Positions 10,854 to 21,955 of a stretch of DNA of 64,000 bases are shown here, in pieces. The DNA lies in the NCBI GenBank assembly GCA_020081605.1, contig JAHREC010000062.1:682001-746000 (forward strand), written 5' to 3'. The notes beneath the pieces were generated by a model, which saw only the letters and a program-made list of their open reading frames with translations, had not been told where the DNA came from and ran no database searches. This DNA comes from Albifimbria verrucaria (lineage: Eukaryota > Ascomycota > Sordariomycetes > Hypocreales > Stachybotryaceae). The position numbers and the translations under genes are program-made. How positions within the stretch are numbered: the first letter of the stretch is position 1; each line of letters opens with the position of its first letter.

Positions 10854-13458
10854 CTACTGTAACTCGTCCAGGTCCTCCCATCGCTTGGTCGCCAGCTTCC
10901 GCACCTTCTTCGGGCTGCCTGTTACGGTTGCCGTTGTGCGGGTGCGTCGCCGGTGACACGCATGCGCTCAAGCTTGCGCCCCAGGTTTGCGATTCCGCTG
11001 CCCTCCTTTCTCGATGCGGAGCTGCTCGTGGTGAAGTCATCGCGCTCCTCCAGGGGCTTGCGCTTGCTGGGGCTGCGTGAGGCGAGCTCTCGCTTGAGCA
11101 CGTTGTTCTCGCGACGCAGGCGCTCCACTTCTTGCTCGAGATCCTCGATGAGAACATTCTCCTTGTCATTGCCCTCGTCGCTCATGTCCAGGCCACGTTC
11201 AAGCACGTCGACCTTGCGATCCCAGTGCTCCTCGTTGCGCTCCTGCTCGTGGGCTAACGACGCCTTGAAACGGGCGAGTTCCAGTGCTAGTCGCTGCTCG
11301 AACTCGTTGGCACACTCTTCACGAATGGCTGCCTCGAGGTCCAACATGCGGTCCTCCATGGTGAGAAGGTGAGCCTCGGCCTTGACACGAGCATCAAAGT
11401 GATGCTCAGCCTCGACACGTAGCTGGTCCATCTCGTCACTGAGTCTGGCAATCTCCAGCGCCGCAATCTCCATGGTCGTGCGGTCGTCGCTGCTCATCGG
11501 AGGTGTGTAGTTACGGTAGGAACCTGAGCCGGGCGGCATAAAGGGGCGCGGATGGTGGTGCTGTACGGGACTGACAGGCTGGGGGTTGATGGGAGGCGGG
11601 CTTGCCAAGATGGTGGCTGTGATGGATGGAATCCGAGGACAGTCACTTCTCTTGCAAGTGCGCTGTATCGGAGAATTTGTGAGGTAGCGTTAAAGTCGCC
11701 CAGCGGATCGGCTGTCACAATCATGACACCCTTCTGGGGGTTGCGTTGGGGAGTGTTTGAGTGGGAGGCGTTGGAGGGAGATGGGAAGGAGTTGGAGAAG
11801 AGGAGTTCAGTCAGTTTGCATTGCCTGTAAGGAACAATGTTGGGCTGCAACGTGTCAGTGTATCGTACCACAAGAGGGTGAAAGAAAGTTACCTTTGATG
11901 AGTTGCCGACTTCGCTTTGTGTTTGGAGGCATTGTCCCAGATACATCAGACTCTCGTTAATCTTTCCAGCTTCAACAAGAGTGGCACCCGCCGTCTTGGC
12001 GTCTCGGGCTCGCTCGCTTCCCGCCAGATCGACAATCGTCAGCTTGCTGCCACCCCAAGGACCAGGTCGCCTGCTGCGTGTCCGCTTCTTCACTTCGAAG
12101 CAGAAGAATCCGTGGCTACGGCTAGAGACACTGTTGCTTCCAGTACCAGCCACTCGCCTCTCCAAGAGTCCCGTCTCAAGCACCATCATGGCCTCTTTGG
12201 CGGTGCTGCACACGATTTTCGAAGTCCGGCGACAACCTTCCTGTCTGGTGAAAGCTCGGTTGACTTGAAGAGAAGCGCCCGACGGCGGTGGTCCTTGGCG
12301 GCGCCAGATTTGGCCGCAGGGGTAAGAAGGTCGTAGATTCGGTCGTTGTGTACCTCGTACATGGAGACGATGACAACGTACTCAGCAGAGGGATCACACG
12401 AGACGTTGATGCTGCTGACGTCGGGAGACTGGGGAAAGTTGACGGCCGGTGCGCGAGTCGCCGGGGCGGCGGTGACATGACGTTTTGTTCGCCCTTGACA
12501 ATAAGTTTAGCATGTTTCTTCAAACGGGTGGCAGAGGTCAGGGACATAAAGTGCATTCGTGACGTCCGCTTGGGCGTCAGAGGCAGATTGATGGCGCTAG
12601 CCGATGATTTGATATCAAAAGAGGACTTTTCTCCTCGCTGATGGAGCAATTCTACCGCTGCCTCAGTCGAAGAGTCTCCTCTGCTTCGCTAACGAGTCGA
12701 ATACTTTTCGGGCTCGATGCTGCGGACTCTGGAAAGGTACCCGGTAGGGGCATCCATAGATCTTGTGTAGTAGACGGCTTGACAAATGAAAAGTCGGATG
12801 GAGGAAGAGGAGGTCGTACAATCATGGGTGTGGCCGCGCGAGAGGCTGCACGTGAAGCCTGCGACGGGTCTGCGTACATCGTCTCCAGGTAGTGCGAAGC
12901 GGCGACCAAGGCAGATTCTGAAGGGTCACTGGCTTGCAGAGAGTCCAGGACAGAGTAAAGCGAGTATGAGTCGAGGACGTTGGAACCGATGGAGCGGAAA
13001 AGGACGTCGAGGGAGAGTTGGGTGAGGCCGCGTTGGGTCTTGGAGCCCAAGATGGTATGCGTCTACGCAGAGTTAGTGATGATTGTTCGTCAGAGTTTTC
13101 TTGATTATCGTACCTTGCCCGAGCCTGTGACACCAAGAGTTGCAACCACGGCGTCGGTACCGTCACCGCCTTGTGGCGCTAGGACACCTTCCACCATGGG
13201 CACGATGTCGGTGCAGTGGAACACATCGAGCTGGGTAGCATCCTCCTCAAAAACCTGGGTAAAGGCAAACTTCTCAATGGCGCGACGGCGGTCGGTCGGC
13301 GGGTTCAGGGTGATGTGCGACGGATGGGAGTCCTGCTCCTCAGGCTCCTCGACGTTGAGGATGCGCTCGGTCGCGGTCAAGGCACCTCCAGAGGACGGAG
13401 GGCGCAGACGGAGATAGACCTCGAAGAGGTTGTGCGACGACTTTGACGACGAATCCAT
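10854..13458 (-). CDS. Kinesin-like motor protein, kinesin-6 type
   Basis: This is a microtubule motor; kinesin-6 proteins act on the anaphase spindle midzone (for example Schizosaccharomyces Klp9). The motor domain is near the N-terminus, starting MDSSSKSSHNLFEVYLRLRP. The P-loop GVTGSGKTHT spans an intron (13063-13113). Switch I is NSVSSRSH and switch II is DLAGSE. A second intron is at 11845-11892. An insertion of nearly 200 residues lies between the P-loop helix and the YVVIVSMYEVHNDRIYDLL strand. Such a loop-6 insertion is characteristic of kinesin-6. A coiled coil follows (about 130 residues), then a basic Ser/Pro-rich tail ending WEDLDELQ. Five homopolymer frame breaks lie near 10940, 11638, 12216, 12483 and 12661. 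Each is repaired by one added base, and the last extends the protein to the stop at 10854. Confidence 0.85.
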
Positions 13459-16400
13459 TGGTGCAAGACTGTGATGGAAAGACCGTTGAACAGTTGCGAA
13501 TTTGACTTTGGACGTCTCTGGGCCGGGTTCACGGCACTTGTGGTGAATAGCGTCGCTCTGGGTGGATTGATGAAAGGAAGATGCAGGGAGAGGGTGGATG
13601 TTTACTTTGGGCGTGCACGGGTTGCTACGGTGGCCCGGCAACCACAGAAAATCCAAATCCAGGTAATTACATAAGGCATGACCAGCAGCGCCAGCACCAG
13701 CACCCTGCAGATTTTAGACGCGCGCCAACCTTGATTAGCCGCGATTGTCCGATATACCCATCTGGGCAAGGTGCGGGGTACATCGGTACATGGGACATTG
13801 ACGTTTCATTTTTGGACTTTTTGAGTCTGGCCTACCCTGTGGATCAAACTCTCCTATTCTGAGCAATAAAATGGATTCATGCCTGGAATGTCTTGCATGA
13901 GGACGGTTGCTGGCGTGCTGTTGGTCCGTCATGGTGAAAGCTTAGAGCTTGATCCCCGTTAATTGTGAGGTGGCATCGTGGTCCGCCCAAGATCTGAGTG
14001 ATTGAGGCATCGTCATCCGTAAGATCATTCCAGGAGCCCAGGCATGCCCAGGGTAGGATCATATTACCACCATGTCATACTATGGTAGATTAACCAACGC
14101 ACCACATGCACGAGCGGCAGGGAATTGCAAGACAGCCAATGGCATCTCGGACATAATCATCCGAGTAGGGATGACGAGGAGTCACCCCTGAGTCATTGCT
14201 AGGTGCAGCCGTGGGTGGACGGTTTGACGACACCGAGCACTACCCTGGAGTAAGGCACCAATCGACGACAGCGACAGCTGCATGAAGCAAATCGCTTGAA
14301 CTCAATGCCGTGCGGACGGGAACAAGCGGATAAAGACATAGGGGTGATACAGTGGCCAAGCTTTCTTTACTTCAATGCTCGGCCGAATTACGTGCTCTTT
14401 ACTCAACGTGGTCTGAGTCTAACAGCTAGTGACTCTACCATGACCTACCATGACCGAGGGACGGAAAGTTGAGCAACAGGTCCCCTCGACGCTTGGACCA
14501 GGCAATGACAACATGCAGGAGAGGGACGAGGAGGGGTCGTGATGGGCTGCTGTGAGATTGACTGCTGATCCGACATGGACTTGGACCCATGGAACTGGAG
14601 ACTCCGGCGAGGATAGGCCGGGCTGGTGCCTGTTCAGGAAGGGATGACTACGGTGATATATGGCATCGTGATCCGAGGTAAGGCAAGGCAAGGCGAGGCG
14701 AGCAAAGAAAATTTTCTTTCTGTTAGTAACTGTTGAGTGGAGGGGAGTCATAGTTCGGCTCCCATGTGGCTGAGTTGAGCAAGAGGATGATGAGGAGCTA
14801 TGACGGACCCCTGTTTGAGAGTTGCAGAACCCACTTTTGGACGACGATGCCTTTGGTGCCTTACGGGTTTGGCCGACGAAAAAGAAGAAGAAAAAAATCG
14901 AAGAAGATAGTCGAGTTCGGACCACGGCGAGGAAAAAACAGAGATGGAGCTAAGAGATGGAGAGGTCCACATAGAGGCAAAGCCTAGGCCAAAGTGGACA
15001 AAGCTTAGTGAGGCCGACGGTGGAGTGATGACAGGGTGTGCAGTGTTTCTACAGGGCAGTTGTACCTGTAGCAACTGGAGGGCGCCCCTCGTTTGGCCTG
15101 TTCGTTTCAGCAGCCAGCGCATTCGTCACAGCTTGATATGATATGGATGCAAAAAACGACCCCTCCTTTCAATGTCGTCTATTTTTTCTTCCTTTGACGC
15201 TTCCCTCACCGCGGCCTGCAGCACCCTCGACGATGATGCATTGGAGGAGCTAGTGTATATTGCACCGCCGATCAACATGACAAAGGGGAAGGAAAAGAAG
15301 CAAGCCGAGCAGTCTGTCGCGTGCGGTACGGTGTGATTGCAGTGTAATTGCGGTGCAGCGCAGTGCAGCGCATCACCGTCCACGGCAGTATAGGGTGGCA
15401 TGGAATGCGGAGATGTAATGTAACGGTAATAACAGACGCCTGGTGCCGTTAGACGCCCGAATTTCCTTTCCACTGGTCTGGCCTCATTTCGTCAACAGCA
15501 GAGCAAGCACTGTACATGCAGCTCTTGTAACTCATCATCATTTAAAACTGTTCACGTGCATCCTCCGCTGCAGCCGCCGCCCAGAGCGGGACGAGGTGGA
15601 CACGCTGGCACGACAGGCGCTGCTGCTCCGTCCAATGGACCCTGATATTGCTGGCTGCTCTGCTGAGACAGATGATGCTGGCGGTCAAACCAGAGGGAGG
15701 CTCGGGAGGGAAAAAGGGACAGGCCAAACACGTAAAGCAACGCCCAAGAGGCGGTGACGGGGTGCTGCCACTTGCGGTATAGCGGCTCAGTTTCCCTGGA
15801 GGAGCAAGAGGCACGCCCAGGAGACCCCACCATTGGAGGGAGAGCAGCCAGCCAGCGCTCTCTGTTTTACGCTCTTTTACCCTCTTGCACGCTGTTGTAC
15901 GCTGTTGTACGGGAGGTACGTACCCCAGCCCAGCCAAAAGGTGGAGCAGAGAAGAAAAAAAGTAGGCCACTTTGACGAGGTACCTTGTCACTTTCGGCCG
16001 ATGTACCGCCCAGAACCATCGTACTGTGGTAACTGTAGGTGTACTAGCCTGAGTCCAGTACAGTGCAGCACCTGGCAGTGACTGAATGACTATACGTCGT
16101 CTTCTTCTGCTACCCGTTTTTCCTCTTCCCTTCTCTTCTTCTTCTTCCTTTCTCATCAACCACCAACCTTTTCCCACCAAGACAACGAAGTCGCCCTACC
16201 CTCGAGACCCCATCTCGGATCCATCCCCAGAACAAAACTTCGTCGAGTCACCATGCCTTCGGCCGTCGCTGAGCTGTAAACGCCCACTGCGGGTCGTGGG
16301 CTTGCCTCCCACGGCTCGCAGTCCAGCAGTTCACCGAGTGTTTCCCAATTCCACCAACGACGAAGTTTTCAAAACAGGCTCTGCCCGCGCCCGCTCCTCC

Positions 16401-16766
16401 CAGAGCCCAGAGAGAGAAACCTGTTCTCTTGATTCCAATCATTCTACAACCTGCCCTCTGTCCGGGCGTCTCCTGCAATAAGAAAAATTTCTCGACCTGA
16501 CTCTTCATCGTCCCTCAACACCCGCTTCTCCTCACCTCACCTCACCTCCAATCATACGATACAAGCCATCTCAACCAGAACAATAACCGCTCCGTACCCT
16601 CGCAACACGTTCAATTCGTCTCCAATAGCAATTTCTTGCATGAAAATACCGCCTCCTCCAAACTTCCATCTCTCCCTTCGCCCGCTCCGACCAATATCAG
16701 CGCACGGTCGTTGCACTTACAATCAATCGCATCCCAACATACTTACCCCTTCGGACTTAACACATC
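13459..16766. other. Long intergenic region between divergent genes (3.3 kb)
   Basis: It holds the promoter of the kinesin gene on the left and the promoter and leader of the acidic-protein gene on the right. Notable words are an AAGGC/GAGGC pentanucleotide run near 14685-14702, repeated GTTGTACGCT near 15890-15915 and a CTCAC run near 16533-16550. The right end is CT/CA-rich, as expected for a fungal leader. Its length is unusual for this window and may mean long regulatory DNA, but I see no supported gene. Confidence 0.4.
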
Positions 16767-18542
16767 ATGTCCCGCAACGTTCGCAAAAGTTCGCTGCGGC
16801 CCCTGCCAAGGCGTCCAAGCGTCGCCGCGGCTCAGACACTTCCTCCTCCTTTGATCTGTCCGACGACGACGACGGCTACTCCGCTGTCGAAGACATCAGC
16901 GACTCCGAGGACGACGATGAGGAAGATGTCGCTGCGGTCGAGGAGGAGAACATCCTGATCGAGGCCTTTGTTCGGCCTAGCAACTCTCCTCGACCGCAAC
17001 CCGTCTTTATGGAAGAAGAAGAGGCTGACGACGAAGACGATGACAACGACCAAGACGACAATGACGACAATGACGACGTCGACCTTGACGCCGACGACAC
17101 TGCCAGCTGGGCCGGCATTGCTTCCGAGGTGGACGACAGCCAAGTCTCCGACTTTTACAAGGAAGCCACCGCTTTCAGTTCTGACAACGTTGAGCGCCAC
17201 GTGCGCTTCGATGTCCCCGACAGCGACTCTGACTCGACAGAGACGGAAGATGACCATGCCGATCTCTTCCCAGACATCTTTGTTGCCCAAAACTCTCTTG
17301 ACCCGGCCTTCCGTCGGGAGATTGAGGACGATCCTGATGAGTCCTCCGGCTCTGGCTCCTTCTGGGACTACCAGGGTCAGTACAGCGAGCCTGCCGACGC
17401 ATTCGACTCGGATGCTGAGGAGGTTGTTCGCCAGCTCAGTGACGATGAAACTCCTGTCGCTACCCCCAAGCCTCCACAGTCCAGTGCTGTCGCTTCCAAC
17501 CCCATCCCCGCCTTCGAGGAGCCACAAGACCTCGACGGCTACGAAAGTGAGTCCTGCCTCTACGCGGGACCTGTATTATTCCACATGCTAACCTTCCTTC
17601 CCCAGCCGATGGTGACACTACTGAGGAGGATATCCCAGAGCCCCTGTTCGTAGAAAGACTCGCCGCCCCTCGGTCCCCGTCAGCGAAGTCTCTGACTCGG
17701 ATGGTGATCTGCCCGTCAAGTCTCAGCGTGGCCAGCCTCGTGTCGGCCGCTTCAACCTTGACCGCTCTGACAAGAAGCCCATTGCCGTCCTGAACCCCTG
17801 ACCCGCAAGATGATGATCTTCACCCCCACCGCCGTCGTCAGCTTGATCTGTCTCCTGAGCAGTTCAACTTCCCTGGCCCCTTGGTGACCAGGCCTCTCCC
17901 ATCCTCAGCAACTCGGCCAACATGATGCTTAGTGCCATGTTCTCCTCTAACACCTTTGGCGACTTCATCAACACTCAAGCCATTGGTCCTGCTGAGGCCT
18001 TCTTTCCCTTCCCATCGGAGGCCAACACTGCTGATGATAGCTCTACCGCCCCGAGCGTCGAGGGCGAGGAGGACGAGGCCGAGAAGAACCTTGACATTAA
18101 CGATTTCATTGCCTGGGACGAGGGCGATTCATCTGGCGATGAGGGCGAAGAGGGCAACTGGGCCCCGTCGTCGACACCTGTGCGACCCAGCACAGCCTCA
18201 AGTGAGCACGATGTCTTGTCCCACCTCAACTCAGAGACTGTCGGTGCCTTCCGCCGTAACCAGATCAACCAACAGTTGATTCTGAGCAACCAGGCTACGC
18301 AAGATTCCCTGGCCTTCAGTGGACCCTACAACTACACCGCCCTTAGGGGCCTCAAGACGGACCGCTTCGACACCGCCACCGCTCCATTGACCCCTATCCG
18401 TCGTCACAGAAAACAGATGAGTGACCTCACCCGGAGCCCGCTGGAAAGCCTATCGGCCAAGCGCAAGGCATCCGGTGAGGTGCCCAGCAACGGCCATAAG
18501 AGACACCGGAGTATCTCCGATGTCAACTTTCTCCACATCTGA
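16767..18542 (+). CDS. Acidic, Ser-rich nuclear-type protein of unknown function
   Basis: The protein starts MSRNVRKK with a basic Ala/Lys/Arg patch (KASKRRRG), then a long stretch dominated by Asp, Glu and Ser. A conserved-looking central block is TRKMMIFTPHRRRQLDLSPE, and the C-terminus is basic (KRKASGEV, HKRHRS). This composition suggests a chromatin or nucleolar protein; no named domain is recognised. One intron, 17547-17605. Five frame breaks lie in homopolymers: A run 16785-16788, and C runs 17641-17644, 17795-17798, 17823-17827 and 17877-17880. One added base at each gives a single frame of roughly 570 residues. This gene has the highest density of breaks in the window, in keeping with its C-rich codons. 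Confidence 0.7.
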
Positions 18543-19596
18543 CCAACTGCATCGAAGCACGCGGTCTTTGTGTGACGAAACAAAGACGAGCGAGGATGGC
18601 ATGGCTTACGTTTGAAAAGCCATCCCTGGCCTCGCATTTATTCACCTCTCGAATGGTCTTGTTTCCTTAATACCCACTCCCTCGGCAGGACATTGCCCAT
18701 TTCCTTATTTTCTTATTCTCCTATACACACCCAGCACATGATGTAGACAATCTACCCCTTTCGAATCTTTTATACTGGCTAGATGGCTCAGGCGGGGCAA
18801 CCTTGCTAAGAGTTGGCTCGCCCATGGCTACGCGTGGCTGCTCTTGGACAGAGGCACCACGTAAAGAAGTTCTTGATAGACCTTCGCATCCTTACGGACA
18901 GGGCTCCGTTTGGATGAGGGAACAAAAGCGAATTCTGGAGGGAAAAGTTAATTTTTCTTCGCGCCTGGTCGCTGCGCTTCACGACTGCTTTAATGTCACG
19001 CATTCACGGTGAAAACGGGTGCACGGGTTTCTTACGGCCATGGCTGATGACTTGTTTTTTCATTTATTTCCAGCGAAATCTCGAGATGGAGATCAGCTTT
19101 TCTTTCTCGTATGTCTTTGTATGTTCAGATGTTCTTCCCCATAGTCAGTTGGACTTGGTATGAAATAAAAATTATAAAATTACTTGCTCTATCCCGTTGT
19201 CTTGTGAAGTGCCTGGAGAAGTGAAGATCCGTGTCTCGGACCCCAGGGGAAGGGCTGACATCGAATACCGACGAGAAGGGTGAGACATGTGGATGCTTCA
19301 TGCCAGAGTGGATTGGGCGGCTGACGAGGCCTAGAATCATCTACGTCTTAGGTCAATGCACTGGTCTAAGCTGGTGGCATCATGCAAGGGAGGCTGGCAT
19401 CACTGAAGCTACCCGCTTGGGCTCTTTTTGGGATGTTAGCATACATGCCTCGTTCATGGCTCGGCTCGTTCCATAGATCTGACCACCTCAGAATTAGCAG
19501 AGGGCGTGAAGCAAACAAAGCCAAGAGAGATGGCCCAGCGTGAGTTTGTGAGTTGGTTCAAACCGAGCCTGGGAGCCTCAGGCTAACTTGTCCATG
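18543..19596. other. Intergenic, nothing recognised
   Basis: This is the 3' UTR of the acidic-protein gene followed by unassigned DNA. Short open frames occur on both strands without family features. Confidence 0.4.
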
Positions 19597-19905
19597 GCAG
19601 ATTCAGGAGACGTGCAAATGGACACTCGAAGAGAAAAGACGTGGACAAGAAACAGACGGCTGCTGCCAGGTATTGAAGGAAAAGAAAACCTCAACCGGTT
19701 GGCTGCCAGCGTGAATCTTTCTTCCTCTTACAAACCTCTTTACAACCATCCCTCACGCCGCGCAGCAAAGCTCAATACGCACAAACGAAAGTGGTATGTA
19801 CTCTCGATATCTCCTCCGGCCCCTATGAGATAAAAGGTCCTAATCCATGTAACTTAGGGCCAACCGCAAACGCACCAGACTGAAGGAGGAGTCGACCGAA
19901 TAGCC
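19597..19905 (+). CDS. Small basic hypothetical protein
   Basis: A possible two-exon gene starts at MADSGDVQMD and is joined by an intron from about 19795 to 19858 (GTATGT..TTAG). It ends in a basic tail (KRKWANRKRTRLKEES) before TAG. No domain is recognised. It lies just upstream of another short frame on the same strand. The intron signals are reasonable, but nothing else confirms expression. Confidence 0.25.
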
Positions 19906-19908
19906 AGA

Positions 19909-20130
19909 ATGACAGACAAGCCATGCGACGCCGAGGAGACACAGCTCACCCCAGAAGAACTCGATGAGATCGTAGGCCGGAAGCAGAAATGGATCGACTT
20001 CATGGTTGCTCGGCTTTGTGCAGGGAAGGAGTTTGAGAAAACTTGGACTGTAAAGTCCTGCCTTGTAGGCCTAGCCTTTGAATTTAGTATGGAGGGCCAT
20101 CCCATCACCTTAACCCTAAGAGTTGAGTAG
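19909..20130 (+). CDS. Small hypothetical protein
   Basis: An intact 73-codon frame beginning MTDKPCDAEETQLTPEEL has a helical, mixed-charge composition (EELDEIVGRKQKWIDFMVAR). No signal peptide, membrane segment or known domain is present. It begins four bases after the stop of the preceding small frame, so the two may be one gene broken by an error. Function unknown. Confidence 0.3.
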   Translation: MTDKPCDAEETQLTPEELDEIVGRKQKWIDFMVARLCAGKEFEKTWTVKSCLVGLAFEFSMEGHPITLTLRVE

Positions 20131-20141
20131 TACGTTTCAGT

Positions 20142-20600
20142 CTAACTTGTGAAATGGACTAGGGAAGAGTTTCTGTATCCGTTCTCGTGCCAAACCCTCG
20201 GAAGGAGTCCTACCAAGCGAATTGATGAGAGAGGGATGAAGGGATCTTTTTGGGTGTTGAGTTCGTTCTTCAACTCTCGGACTTCAGAAAGGATCTCAGT
20301 AAGTACACCCATAGATGACTGTATGTCCATCCTCAATCTTTGTATGTCGGCATTTGTTTCATGAGTTGTACTTGTAAACGACTGAATGTTGGTGTTCAAC
20401 GACTGAATGTTGATGCTTAGCGACTTGATGTTGGTGTTCAACGACTGAATGGTGGTATTCAACACTGGAAGAAGTTTCAGAGACGCGTCTTGGAATAGAT
20501 CTTTAGGAGGTAGAACGGCGATCATCGACTGCTCAAATTGCATCGCAAGATCGTCCAGACTCTGTTGGTTGGGGGCAGACTCAAGATAAGTTTCGAGCAT
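20142..20600 (-). CDS. Heptad-repeat coiled-coil protein, unknown function
   Basis: The 152-residue frame contains consecutive seven-residue units of the form LNTxIQS (LNTTIQS, LNTNIKS, LSINIQS, LNTNIQS) followed by further heptads ending in ILSEVRELKNELN. This predicts a long coiled coil. At DNA level it appears as 21-bp repeats between about 20385 and 20462. The same frame reads upstream, through one TAA, into a small membrane segment, so the real protein may be membrane-anchored. Function unknown. Confidence 0.4.
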   Translation of the reverse strand: MLETYLESAPNQQSLDDLAMQFEQSMIAVLPPKDLFQDASLKLLPVLNTTIQSLNTNIKSLSINIQSLNTNIQSFTSTTHETNADIQRLRMDIQSSMGVLTEILSEVRELKNELNTQKDPFIPLSSIRLVGLLPRVWHENGYRNSSLVHFTS

Positions 20601-20633
20601 CCCATGAACTGGAGGCGAAGGGAAAAGACTTGG

Positions 20634-20738
20634 TTTTTATGCCACGCAAAGAGCAAGGAGAAAAGAAAGGATGGCAAAGATGACGCCAACCACTGTCCAT
20701 GTGCTAGGAAACCAAAAGGTAAAGTTCTCGTCCATGAT
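20634..20738 (-). CDS. Possible single-pass membrane N-terminus of the coiled-coil gene
   Basis: A short frame starting MDENFTFWFPSTW continues into one hydrophobic helix (VVGVIFAILSFLLALCVA). It ends at a TAA that lies in the same frame as the coiled-coil frame downstream. Together they would give a short luminal N-terminus, one membrane span and a coiled coil. Whether the TAA is real is not decidable here. Confidence 0.3.
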
Positions 20739-20911
20739 TGTCGTCATTACCATGTCTCGGTGATTTGTTTGCCTGCAGAAAGAAGAAAGAAGAGGATGGC
20801 AATGGGAATTTTGACATGATGAGTGTCTTTTGTCCATGCCTTCCTTCTTCTTCTGAAATGTTAGTCTGGTGTGAGGTAAGAAGAGAAAGAACTACGTACC
20901 ATATGTGGCGT

Positions 20912-21185
20912 GCAGTATGATTGTCTGCAGCAAGACCACCAAGTGTCACTACCATCAGCTGGTCAAGTTTCTGGTGGTATGCATGAGCAACCCATGGCAA
21001 ATTCTTTCAACCGAACGCGCTCAGCTTGGTCCAGTTCGGGGAGCTTCATGTTCCGTAAGATTTATGACTAGAAGAGGCTGACACGGAGGAGCAGGAGGAG
21101 GAGAAAGAGAAGATATCCATCGTTGTAAAATCAGAAGTAAAGCAGCTCTGGACTCATTAATAAGGAAGCTATCTATAGCAAAGCC
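20912..21185 (-). pseudogene. Truncated, internally deleted copy of the SLIP-GC-like GTPase gene
   Basis: Bases 20912-20990 match the G3-region DNA of the gene at 30683-34135 (around 32959-33039; both encode HAYxQKLDQLMVVT). Bases from 20992 match that gene from about 33887 toward its N-terminus (the FQPNAL-side strand; QVERVRLKEL region). The intervening 850 bases of the parent are missing. The junction lies at CCATGG, present in the parent at 33887-33892. Many differences are transitions (for example CAAGCTGTCCCC versus a T/A-rich counterpart). It cannot encode a working GTPase because the P-loop region is deleted. Confidence 0.7.
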
Positions 21186-21955
21186 GTATCAGGTGAGCCG
21201 GAAAATTCCTTTCAGCCAAACGATTCCTAGATAGCAATATCTCTCAACCGTGTGGATCTGCTTACCGCTCTTTTGGAGGAGGTATTGCCTTCTGCCCGAG
21301 GCGGCAACTTCATATACGTGAGATCTGCAGCATTTTTATTATTATGATTCTCGATACGACATTCACAAGCAATCCAGTTTACATACGAGTATTTCCACGT
21401 AATTTCAAGGATATATATATATATATATATATATGGTGGGGATCCAGTCTAGAGAGGTAGTGAAGAATGCCGAGTGGAGCTTCACTTGGATAACTGGGGA
21501 GGATGAGGCTAAGTCTACATAAACTCGGGGTTTGCATTGCATGTTTTAAAACTTTGTTCAATTACTCTCTTATAAGATGTAGGAAGTTCTACCGTGAGTA
21601 ATTGAATAACTTAAGCATTACATTCTTCTGGATGTTTTATAACGGCCAGCAAAAAAGTACTCGAGCAAAAAACATACAACAGCCGGTATTCGCTGGTCGT
21701 CACCGACCCAACTACTAATCTGCCGGTTACATGCTTAATTAAGGGAGAGCGGACGGGATCCCATGCTTTCATGCACCTATGGTCGTATGTGATGGTTTGC
21801 GCTGTTGTAATCGTATAAGTATAATATTGTGTGGACAGTTGTAAACCAACAATCATGTTTTCCCGCTGGGCGGAGAGCAATAATACATTTGCGCCGAATA
21901 GAACAGGATGATCATTTTACTCATTCATGTTCTCATTGCTCTATCTAGCTTGCTT
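21186..21955. other. AT-rich intergenic region
   Basis: This contains the AT dinucleotide run listed separately and the 3' flank of the agmatinase gene. No gene is supported. Confidence 0.4.
21411..21434. repeat. (AT)n microsatellite, about 12 units
   Basis: An uninterrupted run of AT dinucleotides is visible directly. Confidence 0.95.

Noticed and set aside
14419..16180. Several open frames in the 3.3-kb intergenic region
   Set aside because: They lie in low-complexity or GC-skewed DNA and none has family features or plausible introns.
16832..17527. Long open frame antisense to the acidic-protein gene
   Set aside because: It is the shadow of an Asp/Glu-rich gene, giving Val/Ile-rich antisense sequence without family features.
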